A DNA stretch of 64,000 nucleotides. It comes from Candidatus Brocadia sinica JPN1. GTDB lineage: Bacteria; Planctomycetota; Brocadiia; Brocadiales; Brocadiaceae. Where the stretch lies: assembly GCF_000949635.1 (NCBI RefSeq), contig NZ_BAFN01000001.1:3655052-3719051 (forward strand), given 5' to 3'. Below are positions 52,849-61,331 of the stretch, one piece after another (positions within the stretch are counted from its first letter, which is position 1; every line of letters begins with the position of its first letter). Position numbers and translations under genes: made by a program. The notes under the pieces were generated by a model that saw only the letters and a list, made by a program, of their open reading frames with translations, ran no database searches and was not told the origin of the DNA.

Positions 52849-54258
52849 ATGGCAATGAAAAGGTTTTTAAAGTTGTACGTTGTTTTATGTATCGGTCTTT
52901 TATGCATTCCCTTGCTATGGGTACCAAAAGTATCCGGCGGGACTGCAGCTTTAGAAAGTGAAGGAAAAAATCAATCGATAGATCATGCATTGCCCGCAAT
53001 GTATGACATCCAGAACGATTGGCACGCATGGTCTTCAATAGATCATGGTTCCAATGTGGTTTCTGAAAGCCATAAAATTCTCCTTGCCAGTAACAGCGTG
53101 GAATCTCATACACCGGCAAAAATTGAGTCAGTTCCTTCCAAGGTTGAACATACCGGGGAGATCACATCCGCAATGGAGGATTTTCTCGAGTTAACGAAAT
53201 ATGGCAAGGCCATCCATGTTATGGCAATGTTGATGGTCGGTTTCGGATTTTTAATGGTCTTTGTAAAAAGATACGGTTATGGCGCCGTTACTGCTACCTA
53301 TATTGCAGTAAGCATTGTCATTCCTTATTATATGTTTCTTAAGAAAATGGACATATTTGGAGAACCTGCTGAATTAACAATGGATCGGTTGATCCTTGCC
53401 GAGTTTTGCGCGGCAAGTATACTCATTGCCACCGGGGCATTCCTGGGCAGGTTGAAGATGTCCCAATATATTATTATGGCATTGGTATTTGTTCCATCCT
53501 ATATGCTGAATGAATGGATTATGTTAGAAAACGGTATGGGTCTTATCCCAAAAGGTCAGTTGATAGATACGGGCGGCTCTATCGTTATTCACCAATTTGG
53601 CGCCTATTTTGGATTAGGCGTGATTGTCAGGATGACCACGAGCGAGGATTTTAACAAGAAGATCGAATCTGATAAGATCAGTAATCAATTTTCGATGCTG
53701 GGGAGTATGGTCTTATGGATCTTCTGGCCATCCTTTTGTTCGGCACCGGCAGAAATATCAAAGATGCCTCTTGCCGCAGTCAACACCGTTCTTGCTCTTT
53801 GCGGCGCAACTGTGTCCACGTATCTGACAAGTACAATGATTCGAAAAAAAATTGGTATTGAAGATATGGCCAATGCAGCCCTGGCGGGGGGCGTGGCTAT
53901 CGGTTCTTCCTGTGCTCACACCACGCCAAAGGCCTCACTGATATTGGGTTTCGTCGCCGGTATTTTGAGTGTCATTGGCTTTGCTCTCATTCAACCACGC
54001 CTTCAGAGGGCAATAAAAGGAATTGATACTTGCGGTGTCCACAATCTCCATGGAATGCCTGGCATGTTAGGTGGTTTGGCAGCTATCTTTATAGCACAAA
54101 ATGTTGTGCCGGGATTGCAAATTAAGGGTGTGTTTATTACCTTCATTATTGCGTGGATCACAGGACTCGCTGCGGGAACAATTGTATCACTGTTCGGTTA
54201 TCGGAAACAGTCTTATGAGGATGCAGTGGAATTTATCATTGAAGAGGAGCATCACTAA
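52849..54258 (+). CDS. Rh-type ammonium/ammonia transporter with N-terminal extension
   Basis: 469 residues. An N-terminal signal sequence and about 110 polar residues precede the transporter core, which begins near residue 118 (AIHVMAMLMVGFGFLMVF). Family marks are Rh rather than Amt: VIHQFGAYFGLGV (first conserved pore His), LWIFWPSFCSA, ANAALAGGVAIGSSC and GVHNLHGMPGMLGGL (second His). It would admit NH3/NH4+, the energy substrate of anammox. AGGAGGGC lies 8 nt upstream of the ATG. Followed by a good terminator. Confidence 0.9.
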   Translation: MAMKRFLKLYVVLCIGLLCIPLLWVPKVSGGTAALESEGKNQSIDHALPAMYDIQNDWHAWSSIDHGSNVVSESHKILLASNSVESHTPAKIESVPSKVEHTGEITSAMEDFLELTKYGKAIHVMAMLMVGFGFLMVFVKRYGYGAVTATYIAVSIVIPYYMFLKKMDIFGEPAELTMDRLILAEFCAASILIATGAFLGRLKMSQYIIMALVFVPSYMLNEWIMLENGMGLIPKGQLIDTGGSIVIHQFGAYFGLGVIVRMTTSEDFNKKIESDKISNQFSMLGSMVLWIFWPSFCSAPAEISKMPLAAVNTVLALCGATVSTYLTSTMIRKKIGIEDMANAALAGGVAIGSSCAHTTPKASLILGFVAGILSVIGFALIQPRLQRAIKGIDTCGVHNLHGMPGMLGGLAAIFIAQNVVPGLQIKGVFITFIIAWITGLAAGTIVSLFGYRKQSYEDAVEFIIEEEHH

Positions 54259-54290
54259 ATTTTCCTTCTCAACTCAAAAGATTCTTTACA

Positions 54291-54328
54291 AAACCTCCTG
54301 TATTGTCTTTGAATACGGGAGGTTTTTT
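54291..54328 (+). terminator. intrinsic terminator
   Basis: AAACCTCCTGTATT / AATACGGGAGGTTT then TTTT. Confidence 0.9.
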
Positions 54329-54472
54329 ATTTAACATTCAATGGTATTTTACGTTGACTCATTGGCTGTATTCTGATATACACATTTACAGAAGCCGTGA
54401 TACTGAGCAGCGTGAAGTGTCTTGATGGCGGATTTCCGAAAGAACCACGGATAGTAGGAGAGATATGAATTT

Positions 54473-54745
54473 ATGGATTGGAAGATTGTCGTGAGCGTAT
54501 TCGTCACTATCTTTTTAGCAGAGCTAGGGGATAAGACACAGCTGGCATCTATCCTTATGACCAGTAAGACAAATAAACCCGTACTGGTTTTTATTGGTAC
54601 TATGCTTGCATTTGCCGTAGTTACCATTATTGGTGTTTCCGTAGGGGGGGTGATAACAAAATTTTTGCCTATCAGTTTCATTAAGGTGGGGGCTGCTATT
54701 GCTTTTATTATTATCGGAATCCTTATTCTTGTGGGTAAAATTTAA
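54473..54745 (+). CDS. half-size TMEM165/GDT1 (UPF0016) membrane protein
   Basis: 90 residues with three helices and one copy of the signature ExGDKTQ (LAELGDKTQLASILM). The family, Mn2+/Ca2+ cation exporters or exchangers, normally has two such repeats, so one-repeat proteins are expected to form dimers. It is followed by a membrane protein and trpC at 1 bp and 4-bp overlap spacing, which suggests one operon. Confidence 0.88.
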   Translation: MDWKIVVSVFVTIFLAELGDKTQLASILMTSKTNKPVLVFIGTMLAFAVVTIIGVSVGGVITKFLPISFIKVGAAIAFIIIGILILVGKI

Positions 54746-54746
54746 A

Positions 54747-55184
54747 ATGACAGAAAAACACCTCATAAATTACTCACAACGTGTTGGAAAGGTGGCAAAC
54801 CTGGTAATCTTCCTTGGCATATTAGGTATCATCCTGAGTATCCTGGCATTAACCGTTAGCCAGGGACTTGCTCAACGCGGATATGGGTTTTACTCTATTA
54901 CCATAGGGTTATTCATAATTGGACTTGGATACGGCATCCGCTATCGTTATAAATATTGTCTCTATGCCGCGATAGGTCTGTTTATAATTCTTTCGTGTAA
55001 TTTTCTTTTCAGATTCTTTGTACATCACACCATGTATCTTACCCTGCGGCTGTCCTTATGCAGCTGGGTATCCTTTCGTCTCATCCAGTCTGTTTCTTCT
55101 ATGCAAATGCTTATTGCAACGAATTCCTTTCCGGATAAAAGCAACCGTTTTATGGAACTTTTGTTAAAGCAAAAACGCTTATGA
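54747..55184 (+). CDS. hypothetical membrane protein
   Basis: 145 residues from the ATG at 54747. Three hydrophobic segments (LVIFLGILGIILSILALTV, FYSITIGLFIIGLGYGI, LYAAIGLFIILSCNFLF) then a basic amphipathic end. No family recognised. Its last 4 bp overlap the trpC start, so the two are translationally coupled. Confidence 0.75.
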   Translation: MTEKHLINYSQRVGKVANLVIFLGILGIILSILALTVSQGLAQRGYGFYSITIGLFIIGLGYGIRYRYKYCLYAAIGLFIILSCNFLFRFFVHHTMYLTLRLSLCSWVSFRLIQSVSSMQMLIATNSFPDKSNRFMELLLKQKRL

Positions 55185-55963
55185 CAATTTTAGATGAAAT
55201 TTACCGGTATAAATTACTTGAAGTGGCAGAAAATAAAAAGCGGATTTCTGCTGAGGCATTGAAGAAAGATATTCAAAAAGGCCAAAATGTGATACCCTTT
55301 GGCAGGGCGTTAAAATCGGGCACCGGTATTAGCATTATTGCAGAGGTCAAAAAGGCTTCTCCGTCCCTCGGTATTATCAAAAATGATTTCGACCCAATCG
55401 GAATTGCCCGTCTTTATGAAGCAGGAGGAGCTGCGGCCATCTCTGTCCTTACGGACGAAAAATTCTTCCAGGGCAGATTGTCGTATTTAACTGACGTGAA
55501 GAAGTCCGTTGATTTGCCTGTTCTGAGAAAGGATTTCATCATTGATACATATCAAATTTATGAGGCACGTTCTGCCGGGGCCGATGCTTTACTGCTCATT
55601 GCCGCGATCCTCTCCAACGAGGAAATCCAGTGCTTTTTAGAACTGGCAAGAGAATTGGGTATGGATTGCCTGGTAGAAGTCCATTCAGAAACGGAATTAC
55701 AAAAAGTCTTGCAAACAAACGCCATGATTATTGGTATCAATAATCGTGATCTCGCAACATTTAAGACCGATCTGGGTACCACTCTCCGGCTAAGATCGAT
55801 GATTCCCGATGGAAAAATTGTTGTAAGCGAGAGTGGAATCAGATCACGAGAGGACGTGAGGAGATTGGCCGGCATCGGCGTCCATGCTATTTTAGTCGGA
55901 GAAACCCTGATGAAAAGTAATGATATACCAACCAAGCTCCACGAACTTTTGGGGATACCATAG
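55181..55963 (+). CDS. trpC: indole-3-glycerol-phosphate synthase
   Basis: 260 residues, TIM barrel. Closes the indole ring from carboxyphenylamino-deoxyribulose phosphate in tryptophan synthesis. Conserved IIAEVKKASPSLG (catalytic Lys), LRKDFIIDTYQIYEAR, IGINNRDL and VSESGI are present. It stands apart from other trp genes here, at the end of the TMEM165/membrane-protein operon. Confidence 0.95.
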   Translation: MTILDEIYRYKLLEVAENKKRISAEALKKDIQKGQNVIPFGRALKSGTGISIIAEVKKASPSLGIIKNDFDPIGIARLYEAGGAAAISVLTDEKFFQGRLSYLTDVKKSVDLPVLRKDFIIDTYQIYEARSAGADALLLIAAILSNEEIQCFLELARELGMDCLVEVHSETELQKVLQTNAMIIGINNRDLATFKTDLGTTLRLRSMIPDGKIVVSESGIRSREDVRRLAGIGVHAILVGETLMKSNDIPTKLHELLGIP

Positions 55964-55966
55964 TTA

Positions 55967-56293
55967 TTACAGTTGAGCATCCAGCGCTGTCTTTAGGTCC
56001 TTCTTCGATTTCACGCCTATCATTTTGTTCACAACCTGTCCATTCTTAAACAGGATAATCGTGGGTATTGCAGTAATTCCAAACTTGGCAGGGGTGTTAT
56101 TGTTTTCTTCCGTGTCCATTTTTCCTATCTTGGCCTTTCCTTTGTATTCCTTTGCCAGTTCGTCTATCACAGGGGCCAGCTGCCTGCAGGGACCACACCA
56201 TGCCGCCCAAAAATCTACTAACACGGGAATACTTGATTTTACTACTTCTGCATCAAAATTTGCATCGGTAATTACGGCGACATCTTCAGACAT
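55967..56293 (-). CDS. trxA: thioredoxin
   Basis: 108 residues, cytoplasmic, with FWAAWCGPCRQLAPV (redox CGPC) and the cis-Pro segment ITAIPTIILFKNGQ. Overlaps the ftrB gene by 8 bp, so both are one operon and the reductase is likely its electron donor. Confidence 0.95.
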   Translation of the reverse strand: MSEDVAVITDANFDAEVVKSSIPVLVDFWAAWCGPCRQLAPVIDELAKEYKGKAKIGKMDTEENNNTPAKFGITAIPTIILFKNGQVVNKMIGVKSKKDLKTALDAQL

Positions 56294-56606
56294 AGTCTTC
56301 TCCTTTCTCCATCTTTACCTGATAATCTGCACTCACAAAAAGATTGCAATGACACTCTCCGTCACGTTCAATTTCTTCAAGGTGATACACACAGGGACAA
56401 ATGATCTTTTTATCTCTTTCCCTGTCTCCTGTAACCAATCGGCAGGGGCAATACGCATGCCCGAACTTGATTTTACGCATCAGTAACCCGTTAACTACCC
56501 TGTCTACAATTTTTGTATCCGGATTTAGCTTGCAAGAACTGGAAGTCACATATTCGGTAAGTATCATACGGATTTTTATTGCTTCATGCTCTTTATTGTT
56601 ATCCAT
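56286..56606 (-). CDS. ftrB: ferredoxin:thioredoxin reductase catalytic (beta) subunit
   Basis: 106 residues. Contains CPCRLVTG, ICPCVYH and ECHCNLF: the CPC..CPC..CHC pattern that holds the 4Fe-4S cluster and active disulfide. It reduces thioredoxin with electrons from ferredoxin. No variable (alpha) subunit gene is adjacent, as in many anaerobes. Start at 56606. Confidence 0.92.
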   Translation of the reverse strand: MDNNKEHEAIKIRMILTEYVTSSSCKLNPDTKIVDRVVNGLLMRKIKFGHAYCPCRLVTGDRERDKKIICPCVYHLEEIERDGECHCNLFVSADYQVKMEKGEDYV

Positions 56607-56831
56607 AGGTATCCACTTAGTGTATTAATCGTTTTGTTCATTCAATTTCATGAACAATTATATTTTATATCTTTGACATATTTCAAGGAAAGTTTCACAA
56701 TAAACCGTAACTTTTAAATTTGCAAGAACATACAACATCAGGATGATTTCCGCTTTGTACTGAAGTTGTGCCATAAGCCTGTACTGCCAATTGAATCCCC
56801 CAGGGAAACGATAGAAAAAAACAGAAATGCA

Positions 56832-56876
56832 TTGACAACAGGAATATTCGTGTTATTATTATAACGTTTGTAACAC
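56832..56876 (+). promoter_or_regulatory. nikR promoter with NikR operator
   Basis: TTGACA at 56832 and TATTAT at 56854 (16-nt spacer). The operator at 56850-56876 is GTGTTAT-N13-GTAACAC, one mismatch from the GTGTTAC-N13/14-GTAACAC consensus described for delta-proteobacterial NikR. It covers the -10, so nickel-loaded NikR should repress nikR and probably the importer genes behind it. Confidence 0.8.
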
Positions 56877-56896
56877 AACAAAACGAGGGGGATTGT

Positions 56897-57313
56897 ATGT
56901 CAAGTTTAGTCAGATTCGGGGTCTCTCTGGAAAAAGAATTACTCCAAAGATTTGATGAGTGTATCAAAGAAAAGAAATACACCAACCGTTCGGAGGCCAT
57001 ACGCGATCTGATTCGGGAGGATCTGGTAAAAAAAGAATGGCAAGAGGGTAAAGAAGTCGCCGGGTCAATCACCCTTGTCTATAATCATCACAAAAGGGAG
57101 TTGGTCAATCTTCTTATCGACATCCAGCATGATTACCATGACACAATCCTTTCTACCCAACATATCCATTTGGACGATGACAATTGTCTGGAAATCGTTG
57201 TAATAAAAGGCAGGCCGAAAGAGATCGAAGAATTATATGGGAAATTAAAGTCGGCAAAAGGGGTAAAACACGGGGGTTTTTCCATGACGACAACAGGAAC
57301 AGAGATCATGTAG
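56897..57313 (+). CDS. nikR: nickel-responsive regulator NikR
   Basis: 138 residues. N-terminal RHH DNA-binding domain (LVRFGVSLEKELLQRFDEC, NRSEAIRDLIRE) and C-terminal ACT-like metal domain with the high-affinity ligands in HHKRELV (His) and HIHLDDDNCLEIVV (His-x-His and Cys). First gene before the nickel transporter; GAGGGGGA upstream of the ATG. Confidence 0.95.
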   Translation: MSSLVRFGVSLEKELLQRFDECIKEKKYTNRSEAIRDLIREDLVKKEWQEGKEVAGSITLVYNHHKRELVNLLIDIQHDYHDTILSTQHIHLDDDNCLEIVVIKGRPKEIEELYGKLKSAKGVKHGGFSMTTTGTEIM

Positions 57314-57401
57314 GAAAGATGTCTTTTTTTTGTCTTCGGCGGTAGCATAAATATTATATTTGTGGCACAACAATCTGGTTTTTTCAGTTGAGAATAATTT
57401 C

Positions 57402-58007
57402 ATGCATATCAGTGACGGGGTACTCTCACCCTATGTTGTTGGAATAGGATGGGCAATAGCCCTGCCTGTATTAGGAGTGTCGGTTCGCAGATTACGAACT
57501 GACCAAGTTGGTACGTATGGGGTGGTTGCAGCAGCTTTCTTTGCAGGCTCGACAATCCATGTGCCCGTCGGTCCTTTCAGTATGCACCTTGTGCTCAGCG
57601 GTATGGCTGGACTCTTGCTTGGCTGGGGTGCTTTAACCATCGTGACGGTTGGTCTTTTCCTGCAGGCGTTATTAATCGGTTTTGGCGGACTGACAGTTTT
57701 GGGTGTCAATATTTCTATCATGGCCTTGCCTGGCGCCATTATGGGGGTACTCGGACGTCATTGGATGAAGCATGCCTCTTTAAAAAAGCGACCGTGGATA
57801 GGTTCTTTTATTGGTGGGGGAACAATCTTAATTTCGGCTATTTTACTTTATGTAACATTAGCTACGACGAATACGGCGCTGATGCCCCTGGCCAAATTGG
57901 TTTTTCTGGGCCACATTCCTATCGCCATCGTAGAAGGTATCATCAGTTTTTGGTTAGTGCATTTTCTCCAAAAGGTTGAACCATCATTACTGGGGGTTTC
58001 TCCATGA
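57402..58007 (+). CDS. nikM: nickel/cobalt ECF transporter substrate component (CbiM/NikM)
   Basis: 201 residues from the ATG at 57402. The N-terminus MHISDGVLS is the conserved metal-coordinating end (Met1, His2) that must be free, which decides this start. Further conserved GSTIHVPVGPFSMHLVLSG. Seven hydrophobic segments. Selectivity for Ni2+ rather than Co2+ is inferred from the upstream NikR. Its end overlaps the next gene by 4 bp. Confidence 0.92.
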   Translation: MHISDGVLSPYVVGIGWAIALPVLGVSVRRLRTDQVGTYGVVAAAFFAGSTIHVPVGPFSMHLVLSGMAGLLLGWGALTIVTVGLFLQALLIGFGGLTVLGVNISIMALPGAIMGVLGRHWMKHASLKKRPWIGSFIGGGTILISAILLYVTLATTNTALMPLAKLVFLGHIPIAIVEGIISFWLVHFLQKVEPSLLGVSP

Positions 58008-58414
58008 AAATTTTCTTTTTCTGTATTTTCGGTTCCATCTTTCTGCTACCTTCCCTGTCAAATGCCCATGGACTTTATGTATCCTCTGAAGGCGGAAAGC
58101 TGCATGCCAATTTCAGCGATCAGTCACCGGCCGCAGGCGCTGTGGTTACCGTCGTGGATGAGGATGGTATTGTCATTATCAGAAATATCGTGGACGAGAA
58201 GGGGATATGGACGTTACCGAAAGATGTAGAGGGAGAGCCGGAATTTGTTATTGTTGAGGCACCAGGGGGGCATCTTACGCGGATTGCATGGCAAGAAGTA
58301 TTACAAGGAACTTCAAAAGGTTTTTTTGATTACTTAAGTGTCCGTATTGCAATTGGGGTTACAGTTCTCGGTGGCGGTGGTTTTATCATAAGACGACTCA
58401 TAAATAAATCGTAA
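58004..58414 (+). CDS. nikL: auxiliary nickel transporter subunit, NikL-like
   Basis: 136 residues. Signal peptide (FGSIFLLPSLSNAHG), a small periplasmic domain with His residues near the mature N-terminus (AHGLYVSSEGGKLHANF), and a C-terminal helix (VRIAIGVTVLGGGGFII). In NikMLQO-type transporters the L subunit occupies this place. Family likeness is by position and topology. Confidence 0.8.
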   Translation: MKIFFFCIFGSIFLLPSLSNAHGLYVSSEGGKLHANFSDQSPAAGAVVTVVDEDGIVIIRNIVDEKGIWTLPKDVEGEPEFVIVEAPGGHLTRIAWQEVLQGTSKGFFDYLSVRIAIGVTVLGGGGFIIRRLINKS

Positions 58415-58458
58415 TCTAAATTTGTGTTATAGTTAGAAATTTATTAATTAAGGGGTGG

Positions 58459-58482
58459 CACGGACAAACTTGTTTGTCCGTG
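58459..58482 (+). repeat. family B palindrome, copy 1
   Basis: GGGTGGCA then CACGGACAAAC-TT-GTTTGTCCGTG: an 11-bp perfect stem. Ends 32 nt before the cbiQ ATG. Confidence 0.85.
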
Positions 58483-58514
58483 TCTTATGTAAACCTCAGA
58501 AATCTGATATCCTA

Positions 58515-59300
58515 ATGAGAATATCTCCTCCTTCAACACGTTTGGGAACGGTGCTTGTTTTGTTGATTCTGACAGGGCTTGGGTTGCTCGACAATCTTTT
58601 TTATCTTTTCTTTTATTTATTGATTATCAATGTATCCGCTGTGCTTGTAGTGAGAAAGACGTTTGTAGCTGCATGGCGTTGTAAAGGGGTGCTGATCTTT
58701 TTCATACTAACAGGTGCAACCCTGCTTTGGACAAAGGAGGGGCGTTCTCTTGCCCCTGTCCTGATAGCAAAGATGTTGGTAATGTGGCTGTGGGTCGTGA
58801 TGTGGATAACCTGGGTTGGTTTCGAACGCATCTTATTAACCTTTGAAAAATTAAGGGTATCGTCGGTTTTGATACACATCGTAGCATTTACTGCACGGTT
58901 TTTGCCGATCTTATCAGAACGGTTAAAGATGATGCTTGCCGCTCAGGCCTCCCGTGGGGCGAAAAGAGGCATACATCCTTTACAATTGCGTAACCTTGCA
59001 GGCGGGGTTGGTTGTTTACTGTTAGCAAGTTTTGAGCAGGCTGAAAATGTCGAACGTGCCATGCAGTCCCGTGGCTTTAGCGGTATGCTGCCTTTCCTTG
59101 TTGACGATAAAGATGTCATTGCAGTTCCCTATGGCAGTTTGACTATTCTATTTTTTTTTTACAAGTATTGTCTGGTTTGGAGTAGTTTGCGATGTCCTGT
59201 GTCATTCGTGCGCGGAATGTATCCTTCAGTTATCAAAATGAAGGGCTGGCGTTATCTGATCTGTCATTATCGGTTCATCAGCATGAAAAAGTGGGAGTGA
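58515..59300 (+). CDS. nikQ: ECF transporter transmembrane (coupling) protein CbiQ/NikQ, 3' frame doubtful
   Basis: From ATG at 58515 (MRISPPSTRLGTV). Polytopic, with the coupling motif AQASRGAKRG and ERAMQSRGFSG that contacts the ATPase. In the printed sequence the frame runs past the ATPase start by 109 bp. A 10-T run at 59151-59160 explains this: with one more T the frame would read ILFFFLQVLSGLE and stop at 59185, seven bases before the nikO ATG. So the real C-terminus is probably at 59185 and the run is a slippage or sequencing site. Confidence 0.85.
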   Translation: MRISPPSTRLGTVLVLLILTGLGLLDNLFYLFFYLLIINVSAVLVVRKTFVAAWRCKGVLIFFILTGATLLWTKEGRSLAPVLIAKMLVMWLWVVMWITWVGFERILLTFEKLRVSSVLIHIVAFTARFLPILSERLKMMLAAQASRGAKRGIHPLQLRNLAGGVGCLLLASFEQAENVERAMQSRGFSGMLPFLVDDKDVIAVPYGSLTILFFFYKYCLVWSSLRCPVSFVRGMYPSVIKMKGWRYLICHYRFISMKKWE

Positions 59301-59914
59301 TAGGACCAAGCGGGGCTGGCAAAACTACCTTTTTCTGGCATTTAAACGGCTTGTTAAAACCCAATTCGGGATGTGTAGAGGTGTTAGACCGTCCACTTGC
59401 TGAACATAAGAATATCAACGAAGTCAGGCGCCACGTGGCGCTGACCTTTCAACAGGTAAATGATCAGATCTTCTGTTCTTCTGTCTGGGAAGAAATTGCC
59501 TTTGGCCCAAGGAATTTAGGGTGGCCGAAACAAAGGATACAGGAAACTGTGGAGAAGTGGCTGGCATATTTTGATCTGAACGAGGTGAGCCATCGGCCTC
59601 CGCATCATTTATCCGGCGGGCAGAAACGGAGTGTTGCCCTAGCTGCTGCGATGGCCATGGAACCTCAATTGCTGATCCTCGATGAGCCGGCAAACGATCT
59701 TGATCACAGGAACCGGCGCAGGTTGATTACCTACCTGAAAGGTTTACCGATAGCCATTATGGTGGCTTCTCATGATTTCTATTTGATTTCAGAAGTTACA
59801 CAACGCTGTGTGCTCATGAACAAGGGAAGGATCGTGGCAGATATGCCCACTGATGAATTGGTATATGATGAAGATACCTTAAAACAATATGGGATGGAGG
59901 CGATGAGAAGATAA
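59192..59914 (+). CDS. nikO: nickel ECF transporter ATPase (CbiO/NikO)
   Basis: 240 residues. ABC motifs: Walker A IGPSGAGKTTFFWHL, Q-loop LTFQQVNDQIF, signature HHLSGGQKRSV, Walker B LLILDEPANDLD and switch His in VASHDF. Powers NikMLQ. Last gene of the operon. Confidence 0.95.
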   Translation: MSCVIRARNVSFSYQNEGLALSDLSLSVHQHEKVGVIGPSGAGKTTFFWHLNGLLKPNSGCVEVLDRPLAEHKNINEVRRHVALTFQQVNDQIFCSSVWEEIAFGPRNLGWPKQRIQETVEKWLAYFDLNEVSHRPPHHLSGGQKRSVALAAAMAMEPQLLILDEPANDLDHRNRRRLITYLKGLPIAIMVASHDFYLISEVTQRCVLMNKGRIVADMPTDELVYDEDTLKQYGMEAMRR

Positions 59915-60010
59915 ATATTTTTTAGATATTGGTAGCACGTATATTATACAAGTGCTATCGGTATGTTGTTACTTGCTGAGATGCCATTGAGCAAGTTTCA
60001 GATTTTGATA

Positions 60011-60097
60011 GTTGTCATTGCGAGCAAATAAGGCAACTCTATACGCCATATAGATTGCACAGACATTTCGCACATGTCGTACACTCGCAATGACAAC
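60011..60097. repeat. inverted-repeat-bounded element (MITE-like)
   Basis: GTTGTCATTGCGAG at 60011-60024 and its exact inverse CTCGCAATGACAAC at 60084-60097 bound 59 bp. Similar GTCATTGCGAG elements recur in many bacterial genomes. Confidence 0.7.
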
Positions 60098-60145
60098 TTT
60101 TGCCTTTGCGGTATTCGTATATTTTATTTATAGATTTCCGGGTGG

Positions 60146-60170
60146 CATGGACAAACTTTGTTTGTCCATG
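60146..60170 (+). repeat. family B palindrome, copy 2
   Basis: GGGTGGCA then CATGGACAAAC-TTT-GTTTGTCCATG. Compared with copy 1 both arms changed C to T and G to A together, keeping the stem. Ends 25 nt before the next ATG. Confidence 0.85.
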
Positions 60171-60195
60171 TTTAACTGAAGGATTTGGAGGTATC

Positions 60196-61215
60196 ATGTC
60201 AGCAGGTAAAAGACACAGTCATTGTTTTATATGCATTGTTTTATTCATTTTTATCGTTATCATAAACACAACCAGCAGTTTTGCCCACCACGGCGGAGTT
60301 TCCACTGCATTTGGGCCTGGAGCGCCCATTGAAACTGCTTCTCCTTTGGCCCTCGGCAAGGGGAACTTTTTACTCTACGAAAAGTTTGAATACGTGCCTT
60401 TTGAACACAAAGACCATGCGGAACCAGAAAACATCGATACCTTTACCTTCCTCAACACCCTTGTAGGGTATGGCTTTACCGACGCCCTCAGTGTCTATGC
60501 CATATTACCGGTGGCGATAAAGGAACAGGATAGTCTGGGTACTTCTAGTGGCCTGGGAGATTTGGGGTTTATTTTTCAGTATGGTTTTAAGTATGGCGAA
60601 AGGGATGGTATTCGTGGTTTGTATGGTTACGGCCCGGAAGACTCATATGGCGCCGAATACAGCACGGATGACCTGAAAATGGCCTTGCAGTCAGGGTTTA
60701 CGGTGCCAACCGGTGAAACATCGAATCGTGATAATAAGGGAAATATCTTTGATATGGGTATGCAGCCGGGTTTTGACGCCCCCACGTTTCTGTTTGGCTT
60801 TGTCGCATCGAAGATGATCTTTCCTCATTTTACCCTGACGGGGGATACATCGCTTACGACATTTACTGAGCACAACGATGGCAAGCCAGGCAACGAAATT
60901 CGCTTCAACGTAGCAGGCGGTTACGAGATATATGAAAAAAAGAACGGGTTTCTCTCCCGGCTTGATATTATTGCAGAATCGAACGTGCTCCATCTTACCA
61001 AAGATCAGGATGAAGAGAACGAAACAGATGATGCGACAGGCGGGACAATTCTTTATCTTTCACCGGGTTTAAGGGCGACGTTTGGCAAACACGTCAGCAT
61101 TGGAATGCTGATAAAATTGACAACGTGGGAAGACCTGAACAACGAATCCGAACAGCAAGGCGCTGAAGGTCTGGAAGAGTATCGGGCAATCGTTACGTGC
61201 TCAATTTCCTTTTAA
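60196..61215 (+). CDS. outer-membrane beta-barrel protein (phenol MetA-degradation-like family)
   Basis: 339 residues from the ATG at 60196, with TTTGGAGG 6-13 nt upstream. Signal peptide (CIVLFIFIVIINTTSSFAHH), mature end HHGGVSTAF. The body has alternating strands (GKGNFLLYEKFEYVPFEHKD, VGYGFTDALSVYAILPVAIK, AIVTCSISF ending in Phe), typical of an outer-membrane barrel. It follows the nickel importer and may serve as an outer-membrane metal channel; that role is inference. Confidence 0.7.
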   Translation: MSAGKRHSHCFICIVLFIFIVIINTTSSFAHHGGVSTAFGPGAPIETASPLALGKGNFLLYEKFEYVPFEHKDHAEPENIDTFTFLNTLVGYGFTDALSVYAILPVAIKEQDSLGTSSGLGDLGFIFQYGFKYGERDGIRGLYGYGPEDSYGAEYSTDDLKMALQSGFTVPTGETSNRDNKGNIFDMGMQPGFDAPTFLFGFVASKMIFPHFTLTGDTSLTTFTEHNDGKPGNEIRFNVAGGYEIYEKKNGFLSRLDIIAESNVLHLTKDQDEENETDDATGGTILYLSPGLRATFGKHVSIGMLIKLTTWEDLNNESEQQGAEGLEEYRAIVTCSISF

Positions 61216-61245
61216 ATCTGGCTTTTAAATGATTTTGTCATAGGA

Positions 61246-61267
61246 GTGGCAAGGCGCGCCTTGCCAC
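61246..61267. repeat. 22-bp perfect palindrome
   Basis: GTGGCAAGGCG / CGCCTTGCCAC, 11 bp per arm. Lies in the spacer between the barrel protein and the next exported protein. Starts with the same GTGGCA as family B. Confidence 0.8.
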
Positions 61268-61331
61268 TACCAGTTGGTTTGAAATATCTTATTATTGGAA
61301 TTATTATTTATTTAGTGAGAATGTGGGGCGG

